Positions 17,053 to 25,986 of a stretch of DNA of 64,000 nucleotides are shown here, piece by piece. Position numbers and translations under genes: made by a program. Each line of letters begins with the position of its first letter. The stretch's first letter is position 1. The DNA comes from CAILZL01 sp035548495 (GTDB lineage: Bacteria > Pseudomonadota > Gammaproteobacteria > Steroidobacterales > Steroidobacteraceae), in NCBI GenBank assembly GCA_035548495.1, contig DASZSV010000072.1:1-64000 (forward strand), written 5' to 3'. The notes below the pieces were generated by a model. It worked only from the letters and a program-made list of their open reading frames with translations. It was not told the origin of the DNA and did no database searches.

Positions 17053-18456
17053 TTAGAGTCCCTCCTGTGCAAGACCAAGCGCGCGGCGCAAGATGGCGCT
17101 TTTGGCCAGTACTTCCTGATACTCCTTTAATGGCACGCTGTCGGACACAATGCCGGCACCCGCCTGAAAGCTGTATTGATTGCCACTGAATACCAGTGTG
17201 CGAATGGTGATGGCCTGATCCACGGTGGTCGACTGCAAATCGGGACCGCCCTTGCCGAAGTAACCAATCGTGCCGCCATAAAAACCGCGGCGGCATGGTT
17301 CCAGCTCATCAATGATCTGCATGGCACGAACTTTGGGTGATCCCACCAGCGTGCCGGCGGGAAATGCCGCGGCAAACAAATCGAAGGCATCCTTGTCAGC
17401 GGCAAGTTCACCTTGCACGCCACTGACGATGTGCATCACATGACTGTAACGTTCAATGGAGCGATAAGGATGGACATGCACGCTGCCTGCTTTCGCGACA
17501 CGGCCCAGATCATTGCGCGCCAGATCAACCAGCATCACATGCTCGGCATTCTCTTTGGGATCGGCGAGCAATTGCTTTTCAAACGCAAGATCCTGTTCTG
17601 CATCCCTGCCGCGCGGCAACGTGCCTGCAATGGGGCGCAATTGTGCGTGACGATTGTTCATGCGCACCAGTGCTTCTGGTGATGAACCCGCGATGATGTG
17701 ATCGCCCAGATCGCAGTAATACATGTATGGTGACGGATTCAACAAACGCAGCGCGCGATAAGTCTGGAATGGATCGAGATCGCATTCGCCCGAAAAGCGT
17801 GAGGCCAGCACCAGTTGATACACATCACCTGCGGCAATGTATTCCTGCACGCGCTTGACGCCGGCGATGTACTGTTCTTCATTCAATGAAGCAACCGGCT
17901 CGGAATAACGCACTGGTTTGTCGTTGAGTTTGAGTCCGCCACGCAACGCCTGTATGACTTCCTTGCGCAATGTCTGACGCTCTGTATCCGATCCTGCATG
18001 TAACAGTGCCATGCTGCGCGTGAGATGATCGAACACCAGCATGGATTGCGGCGCCAGATAGTGTGCGTCAGGCTGGTTGGGATCGACAGGATGACGTGAA
18101 GGAAGACGTTCGAAGTAGCGCACCAGATCATAGCCTGCAACACCCACCAGGCCACCGATCAATGGCACGCCGGGAATGGATGGTGTGGGCAAGGGTGCCT
18201 GCAACAATGCATTGCGCAATGCATTCAACAATTCGGTTTGATTGCCCGGCACGGGCAGTTGCTGTTTGCCAACCCGCAGGCCCTTTGCATCCAGTCGCAC
18301 TTCAAGGCAATCACCAAACCCGATGAAGGAATAACGCGCAAGACGTTCGCCGCCTTCCACGCTTTCCAGCAAAAAGCGCGGGCGAAACGGCTTCAGTTTC
18401 ATGTAGGCCGACACTGGCGTATCCAGATCGGCGGCAATATCAAATGGCGGTTTCAA
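17053..18456 (-). CDS. trpE: Anthranilate synthase component I
   Basis: 467 residues, a little shorter than the usual 490-520, the difference being at the N terminus. With TrpG it makes anthranilate from chorismate. The tryptophan-binding LLES motif (RFLLESVEGGERLARYSFIG) is present, so feedback inhibition is expected. The catalytic C-terminal domain has AGSSPEALVR, RPIAGTLPRG, and GTLVGSPKVRAMQIIDE. It is the first structural gene of the operon and is preceded by a leader peptide and attenuator. Confidence 0.97.
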   Translation of the reverse strand: MKPPFDIAADLDTPVSAYMKLKPFRPRFLLESVEGGERLARYSFIGFGDCLEVRLDAKGLRVGKQQLPVPGNQTELLNALRNALLQAPLPTPSIPGVPLIGGLVGVAGYDLVRYFERLPSRHPVDPNQPDAHYLAPQSMLVFDHLTRSMALLHAGSDTERQTLRKEVIQALRGGLKLNDKPVRYSEPVASLNEEQYIAGVKRVQEYIAAGDVYQLVLASRFSGECDLDPFQTYRALRLLNPSPYMYYCDLGDHIIAGSSPEALVRMNNRHAQLRPIAGTLPRGRDAEQDLAFEKQLLADPKENAEHVMLVDLARNDLGRVAKAGSVHVHPYRSIERYSHVMHIVSGVQGELAADKDAFDLFAAAFPAGTLVGSPKVRAMQIIDELEPCRRGFYGGTIGYFGKGGPDLQSTTVDQAITIRTLVFSGNQYSFQAGAGIVSDSVPLKEYQEVLAKSAILRRALGLAQEGL

Positions 18457-18512
18457 GCAGTACTCCTGTTTTCACAGCGTTTATCATTTTCCGCTCGCCG
18501 GACGGCAGGCAA

Positions 18513-18548
18513 TAAAAAACCCACCCCCGGCTTGATCGGAGATGGGTT
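18513..18548 (-). terminator. trp attenuator terminator hairpin
   Basis: On the minus strand, AACCCATCTCC pairs with the GGGGGTGGGTT arm and is followed at once by a run of six T (18514-18519). It lies between trpL and trpE. The TCTCCG within its 5' arm is perfectly complementary to CGGAGA placed two bases after the trpL stop, which would form the competing antiterminator. This is the canonical transcription-attenuation layout. Confidence 0.85.
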
Positions 18549-18619
18549 GGGTCAGAATGCTTTACATCGTCGCTTACATTTGCAGATTCATTCGCAGATT
18601 CGTGGGCCCGCCTCTCCGT

Positions 18620-18670
18620 TTATGAGCGGCGCCACCAACCAGAACGTGCAATGAAAGTGATGTAGGTCAT
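18620..18670 (-). CDS. trpL: trp operon leader peptide TrpL
   Basis: A 16-codon frame, M-T-Y-I-T-F-I-A-R-S-G-W-W-R-R-S and TAA, with two adjacent tryptophan codons (TGG TGG) near the end. A ribosome stalling on these codons for lack of charged tRNA-Trp would cover the first RNA segment and let CGGAGA, just after the stop, pair with TCTCCG of the terminator. Segment 1 around the Trp codons (GTGGCGCCGC) can otherwise pair with GCGGGCCCAC just downstream, giving the 1:2 hairpin. No Shine-Dalgarno sequence is seen before the ATG. The peptide is recognised from structure and position, not from homology. Confidence 0.82.
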   Translation of the reverse strand: MTYITFIARSGWWRRS

Positions 18671-18678
18671 GGGCGGCG

Positions 18679-18707
18679 AGTATTCACGGAATACGTCAAA
18701 GCGTCAA
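18679..18707 (-). promoter_or_regulatory. Probable sigma-70 promoter of the trp operon
   Basis: On the minus strand TTGACG (18702-18707) and AATACT (18679-18684) are separated by 17 bp, 5/6 and 4/6 matches to consensus. The predicted start is at about 18670-18673, practically at the trpL ATG, so the leader peptide would be translated from a leaderless or nearly leaderless message. A second TTGACG occurs 8 bp nearer the gene. No TrpR operator is recognised. Confidence 0.55.
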
Positions 18708-18886
18708 GGGGTTTGCCTGATCGGACGAGGAATTGTTCTCAACATAAGCAACAGCAGGTGCGGGGTTCGCTGGTGCGCACCGGATTCGTGTCACAGTTTC
18801 AGGTGCAACTGGGAAAATGACTGATAAGACTCGCACTGCAATACCGCTAGTCCGATTGGGAACGTGCAACTCTGGAAATAAATTGT

Positions 18887-19249
18887 ATGAACCTCTACAA
18901 GCAGACACCGCTCTACACGCAGCTTCAGGATAACGACATGCGGCGTTATCCACGCAAGATGTTCCGCCAGCAAGTCAGTGTCGGTTTGCCGGGACATTCC
19001 ATCATGCAGGGATATACACTGGACATCAGCGCACAGGGATTGAGTGTGTTGATTGCCATGCCGCTTAAAGTGGGTGATGTATGTGCCGTGCGCTTCAACA
19101 TTCTCATCAATGGCAGCACCATGCGTGTGGCGGGTACAGGCAAGGTTGCCAATTGCACCTGCGCGGGTGAAGGTTTTCGCATCGGCATGCATTTCAAGGC
19201 ACAAGACCCGGCAGTACAGCAGTCGCTGTTGAACTTCACGATGGCGTGA
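18887..19249 (+). CDS. PilZ-domain c-di-GMP binding protein
   Basis: 120 residues forming a single PilZ domain. The RxxxR motif is visible in MRRYPRK and the DxSxxG motif in LDISAQGLSV, so c-di-GMP binding is expected. The rest of the barrel ends in FRIGMHFKAQD. Stand-alone PilZ proteins act as receptors controlling motility, pili or polysaccharide secretion. There is no operon partner; a c-di-GMP synthase is encoded at 53.1 kb. It diverges from the trp promoter region. Confidence 0.85.
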   Translation: MNLYKQTPLYTQLQDNDMRRYPRKMFRQQVSVGLPGHSIMQGYTLDISAQGLSVLIAMPLKVGDVCAVRFNILINGSTMRVAGTGKVANCTCAGEGFRIGMHFKAQDPAVQQSLLNFTMA

Positions 19250-19344
19250 TTGCCGCCTCCAGATCGCTTGTAACGTCGGTACTGACGTCAGGCAGTTGTA
19301 GCACTGCCATTTCATTTACTGTGGTTGCAATCAAGAAGCACGGC

Positions 19345-19385
19345 AGGGCCCAGTAAGCCGGATGTATAAACCAAGTGCTGCGCCG
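19345..19385. repeat. Short palindromic repeat (GGGC-CAGTAAGCC type)
   Basis: AGGGCCCAGTAAGCC, then GTATAAACCAAGTGC, then TGCGCCG. It aligns well with the palindrome at 59957-59995 (GCGCAGTAAGCC, GTATTAAACTAGGTGC, ACTGCGCCG) in the Rhs region 40 kb away. It sits between the PilZ gene and the small membrane protein, in a 288-bp gap with no other feature seen. Confidence 0.6.
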
Positions 19386-19537
19386 TGATGATCATGTTGC
19401 CAATTCGAAACGACGTCGTCGTTACTGCTTGCAATGACAGGCGCTTGTGCCGGACAGCGTTCCGATGCTATTTTGCAAATGCCATTCACTCAATCAACAT
19501 CGCTGGAAAAGAACCCGTGAAGCTGTGACGAGGAGTC

Positions 19538-19729
19538 ATGAAATACATCGACATTGTTTTCCTGCTGGCGGGGATTGTTGTCCTGATTGCCGGTTATCGC
19601 AAAAACCATAGAAATCTTCTGTTACTGGCGGCGATCCTGCTTCTGTTGGGTGGCGCCACGGGTCACATCGCGCACGACTTTGTAATGGGATTCAAATCCG
19701 GTTTTTCATCTGCTCGTTCTCGTGGATGA
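19538..19729 (+). CDS. Small two-helix membrane protein
   Basis: 63 residues. ATG preceded by ACGAGGAG, a strong ribosome-binding site. Two hydrophobic helices (IVFLLAGIVVLIAGY and LLLLAAILLLLGGATG) are separated by the basic loop RKNHRN. No family is recognised. The next gene, cytochrome b561, begins 31 bp downstream, so the two are probably co-transcribed; whether the small protein assists the cytochrome is unknown. Confidence 0.6.
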   Translation: MKYIDIVFLLAGIVVLIAGYRKNHRNLLLLAAILLLLGGATGHIAHDFVMGFKSGFSSARSRG

Positions 19730-19760
19730 ACTTGCGGATGAAGTGGTGAGGGGTATCACA

Positions 19761-20315
19761 ATGAACCAGCAAGCCACCACTTGTTACAGCGTACCCGCAC
19801 GGATATTTCACTGGCTGACGGCCATTCTGGTTCTGACTGCATTCATTTATGGTCCGGGTGGTCCGGAAGTGCGCATCTATTCTGCGGCACGTGACTTTGA
19901 CCGGCACCTTCACGAAACGCTGGGCATTTCAATATTGATATTGACTGTGCTCAGGTTGCTATGGAGTTTTTTCGACAAGCGTCCTGCGCCTCCCGTAGTG
20001 CCTCGATGGATGACCTTGAGCGCGCGGTTAGTGCAAATTGCGCTCTATGTGTTGTTGTTCGCGGTGCCGATAACGGCCATCACTGGTGCATGGCTTGAAG
20101 GCCATCCTTTAACTCTGCTTGGCGGCATTGAAATTCCTCCGGCGCTGGCCATGTCACACGATCTTGGCGCCAGTGTGGCGGAGATTCATGGCTGGCTGGG
20201 AGATGTCATCCTCTGGGTGGCGGGTGCACATGCGCTTGCTGCGCTCTTTCATCATTACATTCTCAAGGATGATGTACTGCGTACCATGCTTTCAGGAGGC
20301 AGGCAGTCATCCTGA
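19761..20315 (+). CDS. Cytochrome b561 (CybB/YodB family)
   Basis: 184 residues from the ATG at 19761, preceded by GAGGGG; an in-frame upstream ATG at 19722 overlaps the previous gene and is less likely. Four membrane helices with histidines placed to hold two b haems: RIFHWLTAILV in helix 1, FDRHLHETLGI before helix 2, and EIHGWLGDVILW with GAHALAALFHHYI in helices 3 and 4. Family members oxidise or reduce quinols or superoxide at the inner membrane. The partner electron carrier is not evident. Confidence 0.9.
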   Translation: MNQQATTCYSVPARIFHWLTAILVLTAFIYGPGGPEVRIYSAARDFDRHLHETLGISILILTVLRLLWSFFDKRPAPPVVPRWMTLSARLVQIALYVLLFAVPITAITGAWLEGHPLTLLGGIEIPPALAMSHDLGASVAEIHGWLGDVILWVAGAHALAALFHHYILKDDVLRTMLSGGRQSS

Positions 20316-20329
20316 AGCACCCGAGTGCA

Positions 20330-22036
20330 TCAGAACGACTGCTTGGTCACAATCTGTAATTGCAACTTGCGCGCAGTGCCAACCGCATTCAATGGATAGG
20401 ATGCGTTGATGTGAAACACTTCACCGGTGCTGGAACGGATGCTGCCGAAGCGCAGGCCAACACCGATGTCGCTCAGGGTGTGAGTGCCATCCGTGACGGT
20501 TTCGTTGATGTTGCTGCCGCCGCCGATGTGTCCGATGTCGACAAATGCCACAGCGCCAATCGTCAGCAACCGCAGTAATTGCCTGTTTGAATAATAACGC
20601 TGTTCCACATTCAGCACTTCGCGATGCGTGCCGCTGATGTAATGCAGGGGATAACCGCGCAAACCATCATCATCACCGAGATACAACGGCAATGACGGAT
20701 CAAGATGAATGCCGTAGTCACTGGTGAACTTTGCAGTAAGCAGCGTGTGAAAGCTGAACTTGTAGTCGTAGCGCACGCTGGTGGTCACCAGTGTATTGCG
20801 CCAGCCATCATGCTGATGAATGCCATTGGCGCTGACACTTGCAAACACGCTTTGCGTGCTGCCGATGTGCCATGCATCCTGCAAGGTGAGTTGCAGCAGG
20901 TTCGATTGCACATCCGATCCAAATGCAGTGGCCGAGATGCCCAATTGCACATACAACGCGCGGCCATAATAAATGTCTTCAGTACGGCCGATCTGGTCGC
21001 GATTGCGCGTGGTTTCGTAGCGGTCTTCAAGCCACGACAGGCCAACCCAGGGATATGCAAGGTACTGGTCTGCCGGCAACTGCAAAGTGCCGGTAACCGG
21101 CGCGGCATTGTAATGCAGACGATCAGTACGATAACCCACCAGCCAGCGTTGCACCCAGCCGTCCTGCAATCCCGGTGACCATCCCAGCTGGCCGCCATAA
21201 CTTTCATGCGTGGTCTGATATTGATCAACCACGGTGGCCATTTGATAACGTTTGTCGATGCGTTGTTCGTTCAAACCATCCACAGCGCCGGACCAGTGTG
21301 TTTCCAGTGAGAAAAATGGATGTGCAATGCTCAGGCTTTGTGTACCGCCATCGCTGGCATCAATGTATGTGGTGTTGAGCTGCCAGCGCGAACTCAGCAG
21401 ATTCGGATCGCTGTATGACACGCCTGCATCATTGCGATCAACGTCATGATCGGTCTGCAGTGACAAGGCCTTGCCATAGCCGAGGAAGTTGCTTTCCGCC
21501 AGTTGCACGCCGCTGTGATTGGCGCCACCGCTGCGTCCATAGGAAATGCCCGGATTGAAGGTCCACACATCGTGTACGCGCACCAGCACATCCACGGTGT
21601 TGTCATCCGCATGATAGGCAACGGGCTTGATGTCCGCTTCACTGAGATACGCCAGTGCGCGCAGATTGCGTGCCGATTCTTCCAGCGCATGACGCTGATA
21701 CACATCACCCTTGTGAAACAGCAACTGGGTGCGGATGGTGTTGCCGCGTGTCTTGATGTGCAGTGCATTGGCGGCACGATACAGTGTGCCGCTTTCCTGC
21801 GGATTGCGCGGATCGAACACGTTGTCCACCGCGACAATGATGAGGCCGATACGTGCGCCGCGGGCCTGCAATGTCCGATCACTGATGTCGTCATCAACCA
21901 TACCCGTGCCGATTGGCGCAGCGGCTGTCGTTTCAGCGTCGTGCGATGCAGCCTGCTGTGCCAAAGCGGCATGCACAGTGAATTGCAGCAGCAATACTGT
22001 GCATGGCACCGCAAGGACATTCAGGCGAATTGGCAT
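20330..22036 (-). CDS. Omp85/surface-antigen (TamA-like) outer-membrane protein
   Basis: 568 residues: signal peptide (LAVPCTVLLLQFTVHAALAQ), a region near residues 85-175 resembling POTRA repeats (HALEESARNLRALAYLSEADIKP, then DVLVRVHDVWTFNP), then a beta-barrel with alternating aromatic strands. Late in the barrel, LYLGDDDGLRGYP resembles the conserved loop-6 (V/I)RG(F/Y) motif of Omp85 proteins. It has fewer POTRA domains than BamA and ends in KQSF with a terminal Phe as in outer-membrane proteins. The role could be protein or lipid insertion; the substrate is unknown. The ATG at 22036 is preferred to the TTG three codons earlier. Confidence 0.78.
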   Translation of the reverse strand: MPIRLNVLAVPCTVLLLQFTVHAALAQQAASHDAETTAAAPIGTGMVDDDISDRTLQARGARIGLIIVAVDNVFDPRNPQESGTLYRAANALHIKTRGNTIRTQLLFHKGDVYQRHALEESARNLRALAYLSEADIKPVAYHADDNTVDVLVRVHDVWTFNPGISYGRSGGANHSGVQLAESNFLGYGKALSLQTDHDVDRNDAGVSYSDPNLLSSRWQLNTTYIDASDGGTQSLSIAHPFFSLETHWSGAVDGLNEQRIDKRYQMATVVDQYQTTHESYGGQLGWSPGLQDGWVQRWLVGYRTDRLHYNAAPVTGTLQLPADQYLAYPWVGLSWLEDRYETTRNRDQIGRTEDIYYGRALYVQLGISATAFGSDVQSNLLQLTLQDAWHIGSTQSVFASVSANGIHQHDGWRNTLVTTSVRYDYKFSFHTLLTAKFTSDYGIHLDPSLPLYLGDDDGLRGYPLHYISGTHREVLNVEQRYYSNRQLLRLLTIGAVAFVDIGHIGGGSNINETVTDGTHTLSDIGVGLRFGSIRSSTGEVFHINASYPLNAVGTARKLQLQIVTKQSF

Positions 22037-22188
22037 CACCTTCAAATTTACCGGACAATCACTCTGTCGGCCAAGTTGACGCCAAGATTAATCAATCCGC
22101 GCGGCGGTCACGTGAATTGTTGATGCTTATGAGACATGCGTTGTCATATTGACCGCCCACCGCACGATTGCGTGGTGGCGCGCCAGCC

Positions 22189-23046
22189 TCATTCGCCGGG
22201 CGGGCTGTTTTCCAGACTTGCAGCGGATCGACTGCGTGAGTTGCGAATCCAGGTCGGTGCATGTGGCAGCAACATGCTAAGCCAGACAACGATGGTGAAG
22301 TACAACGTCATCCACGGCATTTCCTGATACCAGATGTCCTGATTAAAACTGACTATGCAGCGGCGCGATGCATCTGCCAGTCCCTGCAGCAGTGGCAGAA
22401 TCGCGTGTCTTGTGGTCAGTTGCAATTGCCAGCGTGTCCAGTACATCGGCAGATTAGTGGTGATCATGAACAGGATGTAGCCAATGCCGAAAACCATCAT
22501 GGCAGACAGAAACTGGCGTTGCCCGCGATTGCTGTGTGGCCAGAGATGAAAGAAACTGACGAACAGCAGCGCCGCACAGACTGTCCAGATTGAATTCTCC
22601 ACAACATGACCAAGATAGTTGGTGGACAGGATCGCATACCATGAAGCACATTCCGCCACGATGATGAGCGGCATCAGGCACTGCGAAATCCTGGTGGTGG
22701 ATTTGTTCCCTACGGAGCGACCGGCGATATGCAACAGCAGCGCGCATTGCGCCATGAAGCAGAGTTCAGCAATGGTTGCGACACTGCGGCCAACCGGCAT
22801 GCGCGACAGCCACGATTGCGCCAGACAGATGCGCAGCAGATCTATCCTGGGCAGAAACGAACGAAATGCACATCCCAGCACATAGCCGGCGGACAACACC
22901 ATCAACCAGCGCCGCCGTCGATACTCATCGCTGTGATAGTTGCTGCGATGTCGTGCCAGCAGTACCGCTGACACAAACCACGCAACGCAATTCATAACCG
23001 CGACCACACGAAGAAAATGCCACCAGTTGTTTACCGGTATTGTCAT
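22189..23046 (-). CDS. Unknown multi-pass membrane protein
   Basis: 285 residues with about seven hydrophobic helices (for example WWHFLRVVAVMNCVAWFVSA, FMAQCALLLHIAG, SIWTVCAALLFVSFFHLW, MPWMTLYFTIVVWLSMLL) and basic stretches between them (DEYRRRRWL, RHRSN). I do not recognise a family. It lies between the Omp85-like gene and a TonB receptor on the same strand, with gaps over 140 bp, so no operon is implied. Confidence 0.6.
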   Translation of the reverse strand: MTIPVNNWWHFLRVVAVMNCVAWFVSAVLLARHRSNYHSDEYRRRRWLMVLSAGYVLGCAFRSFLPRIDLLRICLAQSWLSRMPVGRSVATIAELCFMAQCALLLHIAGRSVGNKSTTRISQCLMPLIIVAECASWYAILSTNYLGHVVENSIWTVCAALLFVSFFHLWPHSNRGQRQFLSAMMVFGIGYILFMITTNLPMYWTRWQLQLTTRHAILPLLQGLADASRRCIVSFNQDIWYQEMPWMTLYFTIVVWLSMLLPHAPTWIRNSRSRSAASLENSPPGE

Positions 23047-23217
23047 GACTCTGCTGTCCAGTCTGGAAGATCGCAGCTGATCAAAGCATCTGTTTGTTAC
23101 GATTGTTAGGTTTGCCCGCGTACAATGTTGCGAGTCTCCGGGCTGCTGATCACTCAGCAGGAAGCAGTCATCGGCTGTTCCGGTTTCGTTCCATCTCGAA
23201 GCCTTCTCATCTTCATG

Positions 23218-25620
23218 TCAATAACGATAAGTCACGGTGAAGCCCACTGTCCTCGGCCGCAATGTGGTGTAAGAGAAGATGGGTGAACTGATCGCATCGC
23301 CGCTGTTGAAATCATAGCCGACATAGTGACTGGCCTGCGGATTCACTATCCGGGGTGCGGCATCAAGCGCATTGTTGATGAACAGCGACAAGTCCAGTCC
23401 ATTCCAGTTTCGACCGATGCGAATGTCCAGTTGATTGGATGAAGGACTGGGTTGCAGGTCGGGATCGTACACCGCAGAGTCGGGAATCTGAAAAAGCTGC
23501 GGACCATTGTTGGCGCTTTTGAAATCATCGGTTACACGCACGTACATGCCGTTGTTTCCCGGACGATATTCAAGACTGGCAAACACCGTCCACGGTGCTT
23601 GTCCCAGCGTCTGTCCGGAAAACACCACTGGCAGTGTCGCGGTGTCCAGGAATTTTGCATCAGTGTAGCCAACACTCAGGCTTGCAAGCCATGCCGGACT
23701 CAATTTGGCATTCATTTCCAGATCAAATCCCTGGCTGCGTGCATGACCCAGATTGAACACGATGCCATAGCCGCAGTTGGGTAAGAAGTAATACCACTGG
23801 ATGTCACGCCAGTCGATATAGAACACACTCGCGTTCGCACTCAGGTGTCCATTCAGGAAGTGCTGCTTGCTGCCCACTTCATAGCTGATGGTTGAATCAG
23901 AGTTGTAACTCGCCGGTGCAACGCTCAGGCCAATGTTGTCCAGGTCAATGCCGCAGGCGGGCGGCACATGACTGTTGCCGCCGCCGGCACGATAGCCTTT
24001 GGCAACGGATGCGTAATACAGTGTGTCGTTGTCCTGTTGAAACGACACACTGATCTTGGGTGTAACGGGTGTGGCACTGATCTCACCACCGCCGACCGAT
24101 GCGCCATTGTTTACCGGTCCATCTTCCACTGCGACAAAACTCGATTGTGTTCTTTCAATGCGCAGGCCGCCGGTCAATGTCACACGCGGCGTGACCTGCC
24201 AGTCCACATTGCCGAAGGCCGCAGTCTGCACATCACGTGAATGTTCAACACCAGTGTATTCGTAAATGCCGAGCATGCCGCTGCAATCGGCAACGCAATC
24301 GCTGGTGTAGTAATAATCCTCGAAGGCGCCCGCGCCCTGTTGTTCAAGAAACAGTTGTGGCAATTGCGGGTTGGGCGCCAGTTGCGAATCGCTTAAACGG
24401 CTGTTCTGGTAGTACAGGCCCGCCACCCAGCGCAGATGTGCATGATCATCGGTATTCTGCAAACGGAATTCCTGCGTGAAAATGTTCTGCTGTGTGGCGC
24501 CGATGAACAAGTCGGTGATCAATGCACCGCTGGATACCGTGGGAAAAATATTGTCTTCACCATTTGCGCCCACCGCGCCCAATGCACCGGCGATGTCGTA
24601 GTTGGTGACATCGGACACATTGGTTTCGTTGCGATAAAAGTACGAAGAAATGGAGGTGAACAACAGGTTGTCATTGTTCACTTCAACTTTCAGATCCGCC
24701 AGCGTCAGGTGATCGGTGCTTTGTTGCCGTGCCTGATAACCATTGCGAAATTGTCCGGCCGATGGATCTGATAATGCGCTCCAGTAATCGGGGGTGTCAT
24801 TTTGATGCACGCCTTGATACAACAGCGACGGTGTGATGTTGATGTTGTCACCGGGTTGCCAGCGCAATGCAATGCGTGCACCACCGGCATCGCTCCAGTT
24901 GGTGTTGCGATAAGTTTCACCGGTTTCCCATGCAGTGCGATCCACCCAGCCGCCTTCATGCCGCGCCCAGCCGCTGACACGCATGCCCAGTTTGTCTTCA
25001 ACCAGTGGAATGCCGAAAGCAGCGCCGCCTTCATAACTGGGCGCGCCATGCTGTGTATAAGACATTTCACCACGTGCATAGCCGCTGCTGGTCACCAGAC
25101 TGGGCGTTGGTGTAATGAAACGCACCACACCACCTTCAGCGCCGGCACCAAACAATGTGCCCTGTGGGCCGCGCAATACTTCCACACGTTCGAGATCGAA
25201 TACTTCAGGAAATGCAGTGCCGCCGAGATTAACGGGATTGTTGCGTCCCTGGATCGGCGTGTCATCCACATACACACCAGTGGTTGAAAAGCCGCTGTTG
25301 GAATCAATGCCGCGAATGGAAATGCGATCACCCACGCCATTGCTGCCCTGATCACCCAGGTCCAGTCCCGGTGTTTGCAACGCAATGTCGTTGATGCTTT
25401 TGATGGCGCGCTGGTCCATCAAGTCCTGTGTGAGTGCAGTGATACTGATGGGCACCTTGCTGAGTTCGCGCGCTTGCTTGGTGGCAGTGACCACCACTTC
25501 CTGCAAGGTATCGTCATCGCCGTTGGCAGCGTTTACGTTAGCGGCGGTGTTGTCCGCAGCCCAGGCCACGGCGGAGGTCAGCAACAAAGTGAGAGACAAG
25601 AGAGTGTGATGAGTTTTCAT
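23218..25620 (-). CDS. TonB-dependent outer-membrane receptor
   Basis: 800 residues from the ATG at 25620 (AGGAACAG upstream), opening a signal peptide (LLSLTLLLTSAVAWA). A TonB-box-like stretch TLQEVVVTATKQ is followed by the plug domain (INDIALQTPGL, DRISIRGIDSN, VEVLRGPQGTLFGAGAEGG) and a long 22-strand barrel ending in GFTVTYRY, with the usual C-terminal aromatic. It resembles the large Sphingomonas/Caulobacter-type receptors for carbohydrates or aromatic substrates rather than siderophore receptors, but the ligand cannot be named. It diverges from the nitrate locus. Confidence 0.9.
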   Translation of the reverse strand: MKTHHTLLSLTLLLTSAVAWAADNTAANVNAANGDDDTLQEVVVTATKQARELSKVPISITALTQDLMDQRAIKSINDIALQTPGLDLGDQGSNGVGDRISIRGIDSNSGFSTTGVYVDDTPIQGRNNPVNLGGTAFPEVFDLERVEVLRGPQGTLFGAGAEGGVVRFITPTPSLVTSSGYARGEMSYTQHGAPSYEGGAAFGIPLVEDKLGMRVSGWARHEGGWVDRTAWETGETYRNTNWSDAGGARIALRWQPGDNINITPSLLYQGVHQNDTPDYWSALSDPSAGQFRNGYQARQQSTDHLTLADLKVEVNNDNLLFTSISSYFYRNETNVSDVTNYDIAGALGAVGANGEDNIFPTVSSGALITDLFIGATQQNIFTQEFRLQNTDDHAHLRWVAGLYYQNSRLSDSQLAPNPQLPQLFLEQQGAGAFEDYYYTSDCVADCSGMLGIYEYTGVEHSRDVQTAAFGNVDWQVTPRVTLTGGLRIERTQSSFVAVEDGPVNNGASVGGGEISATPVTPKISVSFQQDNDTLYYASVAKGYRAGGGNSHVPPACGIDLDNIGLSVAPASYNSDSTISYEVGSKQHFLNGHLSANASVFYIDWRDIQWYYFLPNCGYGIVFNLGHARSQGFDLEMNAKLSPAWLASLSVGYTDAKFLDTATLPVVFSGQTLGQAPWTVFASLEYRPGNNGMYVRVTDDFKSANNGPQLFQIPDSAVYDPDLQPSPSSNQLDIRIGRNWNGLDLSLFINNALDAAPRIVNPQASHYVGYDFNSGDAISSPIFSYTTLRPRTVGFTVTYRY

Positions 25621-25838
25621 GGGGCACTGTTCCTGTTGATCGCGCGTGGCTGATAAGTGGCTTGATATGTACGGCTTGTGTGGCGATTGAATCCTGCCGT
25701 ACAGCATAGGTGATTATTCAATTTCGTTAAATGGATTTTTGCAATTCAACTGTCCGGAGGCCCGGTGCAATGATATGGCGCAAGCGCGACAGCGATATCC
25801 GTGTGCGGCTCAATCCTTGTGCATTGCAAGAGTGTTGT

Positions 25839-25857
25839 TGTGCGAAATGGTTGCACA
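25839..25857. promoter_or_regulatory. Inverted repeat upstream of the sigma-54 promoter (possible activator site)
   Basis: TGTGC (25839-25843) and GCACA (25853-25857) form an inverted repeat with a 9-bp centre, about 90 bp before the -24 box. Sigma-54 promoters need an upstream activator site and NtrC recognises GCAC/GTGC half-sites, but the spacing here differs from the usual NtrC site. Confidence 0.3.
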
Positions 25858-25940
25858 CAAGCGGTATCTGCTGTTGCCGCCGTTGATCAACGAAATCAAA
25901 AAATGCTGTTTTTCCAGTAATAAATCATCGTTATGCAGGT

Positions 25941-25957
25941 TTGGCACAGCGTTTGCT
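25941..25957 (+). promoter_or_regulatory. Sigma-54 (RpoN) promoter of the nitrate uptake operon
   Basis: TTGGCACAGCGTTTGCT matches the -24/-12 consensus TTGGCACG-N4-TTGCW: GG and GC are exactly 12 bp apart and only the G after GGCAC differs. The predicted start is near 25968, giving a leader of about 150 nt before the first gene. Sigma-54 control fits nitrogen-regulated (NtrC-dependent) assimilation genes. Confidence 0.8.
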
Positions 25958-25986
25958 TTATCACCTGTACAGGGCGGGCAACCGCT

